From Dunaliella salina (Eukaryota; Chlorophyta; Chlorophyceae; Chlamydomonadales; Dunaliellaceae), in assembly GCA_002284615.2 (NCBI GenBank), contig MU070539.1, forward strand, positions 40,424 through 68,522: a stretch of DNA of 28,099 bases, read 5' to 3'. Positions 25,697 to 28,099 of the stretch are shown in pieces. The position numbers and the translations under genes were made by a program. Positions within the stretch are counted from its first letter, which is position 1, and each line of letters starts with the position of its first letter. Under the pieces are notes generated by a model. The model had not been told where the DNA came from. It ran no database searches and saw only the letters and a program-made list of their open reading frames with translations.

Positions 25697-27681
25697 TTAC
25701 TCAGAAGTTAAGCTACAGAGCAAGCAAACTCCACTCAGAATCCAGTGCCATTCAGGCTTGTTGCTGGGCATATGGATGGTCATCAAGAAATTGGTGGAGT
25801 GGCCAGTGGTGGCAAGCACGCCCCTCCTCTCTGCAGAAAAAGCCGCAAGGTGGATTCCATGAACTAGGGTGTCAGGACATTGTGTGTGTTGCCAAAGGGT
25901 GCCAACTCAAGAACATGAGAAAAGCAGTGCGGAAAGAACATACAGCCAGACGCAAGCCTCAGCACAATTTATGCACACAAGCTGAGGAATGGTAGCATAC
26001 GGAGTGCAAGACACTATGCCATACATGGGTGATTTGTTGAATCACACTCCTTTTTGGGCAAAACTCAATGCACAAACAATTATACCCATGATTAAGACAA
26101 CAACGATTGTAGGTAAGATTATCGTTTTCTGAGTTTTGTTTTGTTGTTGGGCAGGTTAGCAAAGGTTTGGCTTTATTGCCGGTGCTGTATTGCCATTGTA
26201 ATGCACACAACACAGAGATTCAGCATAGGTGACCTGAGAGCTCAAGTCTATGTGCAGGTTAGGACAGTGGGCAGCCTAACAGCATATATGCTCCTCTCCT
26301 AGTACTCTTTCTAACTTCAAAAGGCACATTGAAAAGGCAATAGAGGACTGGAAGAGCCATCCACAGACACAAAAACAGGTCCTCATTAGTTGGGTGCTGT
26401 GCACCACAAAACAAGCACCTACCAGCAGTGCGATAGACAGGGCAGCTATACCCTGGAGGTGGGCTTATTTCGTCCATGGGCTTGGGCTGGAGCCACATTA
26501 CAGGAGCAGCCTCAAACAACACCTGTGAAGATCAATCCAAGTTGTAATGAATGGAAATGCTGCAACTGCTGTATTCATCATCTACCCTATCTCTCAAGAT
26601 TCATCCTCTGACATTATGCCATTAGGTATATCTGGTACTTTTGAGTGAGGCCACAGACATATAGCTGGCTCACTATGCCACACCGTCATATTCATAGGTT
26701 CATAATTCTGTAAGTGCTGCACAAACTCCATATCATTCTCATTGTTTCCTGCCTTGCAGGCATACCTTGCATTATGCACGTTTTCCTCATAGGCCAAAGC
26801 AATAGTACAGCTTTGGCCCGAGTTCACAGAGTTGCTTGCAGCAGAGTCCCAGCCTCATCAGCCCTCCCACAGTTAATACCCAGAGCAATGTTTCTCACAC
26901 CTTTGGCCTGGATTCACACAGCTGCTTGAAGCCGGAGTCCCATCCGCATCCCTCCAGGTACAGGCCATTGATGTAGATGCCCTCATCAGGAGGTGTTGTG
27001 TACAAGCTGGGATCCATGTCCAGCATCACAAAATTCCATCCGACCTGGAGGTGTCCCAGCGTGGAGAGCAAGGAGTGCATGGTTGTGGGGATGCAAAAAT
27101 AAGAAAACAAGGCAGTCAGATCCATTCCTTTAGGTGAGGGCCAAGCACCAAAAAATCCCACAAGGTGAAAGCCATGGCACAAAAGCAAGGAAAGTAAGGC
27201 TGAGGGAACAGAGAAAAAGCCAGCTGCCCAACAGCAGTTCACAGACAGACGAAATTGGATCTAGCTTGAGCCCTATGCCAGCCCTGGCAGGCTGATATTG
27301 CCAAGTTCCGCGAGGGCTGGTGCTACGTGGCTTACATGATGGAGAGGATAGAAAAGGATTACTTAGCTGTACCTGCCTACAAAGGCAGCCTAGCTGACGC
27401 AAAGAGGTGCCTGTAATTCAACCAAACCAATCTCAAATACAAATGTTGGTAGACAGGGAAATAAGACTTCTGCTGAGTACAGGAGTACTGAACCGCTAAA
27501 AGAGGAAAAAATCAACATAAACGTTGAAACCTTTCATGCATGGCTTCTCATGCAAACTTACTGTGTCAATGGGCAGCTTGTGCTTGCGCGCATAGTTTTG
27601 TAGCGCTGCTGTTGTGAAGCAGGGCGTGAAGTAAAAGCCACTGATCCAAAATACTGACGGCTGGCCATGGTCATACCAGTC
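25697..27681 (-). CDS. Dynein heavy chain, C-terminal exons (partial)
   Basis: Dynein heavy chains are microtubule motors; this sequence fits an axonemal (flagellar) type. Four minus-strand exons join in phase: 27681-27562 (40 codons, [20 protein letters not shown] to KLPIDT; donor GTAAGT), 27044-26901 (48 codons, containing [19 protein letters not shown] and ending CESRPK), 26522-26423 ([15 protein letters not shown] to CPVYRTA; donor GTAGGT) and 25830-25697 ([15 protein letters not shown], then [16 protein letters not shown] and TAA). These are the C-terminal domain hallmarks: FWISGF, DGVYVxGLYLEG, CPVYxT and TTGHSTNF. Introns are about 517, 378 and 592 bp with AG acceptors. The 5' remainder, including the AAA motor, lies beyond 28099. 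The exact axonemal subtype is not resolved. The donor GTGTGA after exon 2 is weaker than the others. Confidence 0.9.
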
Positions 27682-27963
27682 CTGCATCATCGCAACAGGA
27701 GCCAAAAAAAATGCACCAGCTGAGACATGTTGTGAAACAGGGCGTGAAGTTGAAGCCACTGATCCAAAACACTGACGGCTGGCCATGGTCATACCAGTCC
27801 TGCATCATCGCAGCAGGAGCCAAAAAAAATGCACCAGCTGAGACATGTTGTGAAACAGGGCGTGAAGTTGAAGCCACTGATCCAAAATACTGACGCCTGG
27901 CCATGGTCATACCAGTCCTGCATTGTCGCAAAAGGAGTCGAAACAAAATGAGTAAAACCCTTT
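27610..27963 (-). repeat. Triplicated 118-bp unit holding a dynein exon start
   Basis: Units start near 27610, 27728 and 27846. On the minus strand each contains an acceptor (ATGCAG), the first ~70 bases of the exon ([16 protein letters not shown] and on), and in the two extra copies about 47 bases of intron-like sequence instead of the rest of the exon. Only the unit nearest the gene's 3' end (27610-27681) continues into the full exon. The extra copies read FNFTPCFTTCLSWCIF and would shift frame (118 is not a multiple of 3) if spliced in. Confidence 0.9.
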
Positions 27964-28099
27964 AAGAAATGCTGAGTAAGTTGACCGAAAATCTCTGGCA
28001 CCGAAGGAGCACATCAGAATTTATACACATGATGGTTCTCGTAGGAGACCATCAAGATTGACTGGCAAAAGCCATCCATGCAAATGGTTAAGGAAAGAA

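Noticed and set aside
26594..26827. Minus frame with [14 protein letters not shown] considered as a dynein exon
   Set aside because: The exons on either side already join in phase to give the expected [13 protein letters not shown] junction, so this is intron.

Overview
The window is eukaryotic nuclear DNA and most likely comes from a flagellated, repeat-rich member of the green lineage: a green alga, or an early-diverging plant with motile cells. Three observations support this. The one complete gene encodes a plant-type plastid dihydrodipicolinate synthase. The right end carries the C-terminal exons of an axonemal-type dynein heavy chain, a family lost in flowering plants. Both genes have GT-AG introns. 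The genus cannot be decided from the sequence. It is a draft assembly, with a 239-base run of N at 17747-17985 and scattered single Ns near 10.86-11.01 kb.

Layout. 1-4.2 kb: a VPP-coding minisatellite, a long GT microsatellite, a diverged three-copy repeat and a possible reverse-transcriptase remnant. 4.3-15.2 kb: a graveyard of non-LTR retrotransposons of one broad type. The longest copy (minus strand, about 9.5 down to 5.2 kb) preserves, in order, a reverse-transcriptase thumb, a Pro-rich linker, a PHD-finger-like zinc domain with a chromo-like segment, an adenine-methyltransferase-like fold, RNase H and a zinc knuckle. A second copy (minus, 15.2 down to 13.1 kb) supplies the missing 3' half: RNase H, zinc knuckle and a restriction-like endonuclease with RPD and E-x-K motifs. 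Plus-strand remnants of relatives lie at 4.3-5.2, 9.5-10.1, 11.2-11.9 and 12.7 kb. Short 5'-truncated 3' ends with target-site duplications lie at 14.73-15.02 and 16.29-16.63 kb.

16.8-19.1 kb: a minus-strand exon encoding two AT-hooks, then the dihydrodipicolinate synthase gene (plus strand, two exons, 370 codons), whose single intron holds the assembly gap and a CA repeat. 19.1-25.6 kb: mostly non-coding sequence, with a pre-miRNA-sized hairpin at 20.33-20.41 kb, four decayed 3' coding tails of a second LINE family (21.3-24.1 kb, all minus) and dispersed small repeats shared with the 3.6-4.05 kb region. 25.7-27.7 kb: the last four exons of the dynein heavy chain gene (minus), including its stop codon. 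The 5' part of the first of these exons, with its splice acceptor, is triplicated in tandem (118-bp period).

The most interesting content is the retroelement architecture, in which chromatin-reader-like and methyltransferase-like domains sit between reverse transcriptase and RNase H and are followed by a restriction-like endonuclease. All copies here are broken by stops and frameshifts. Family assignments come from motifs read by eye; no database search was run.
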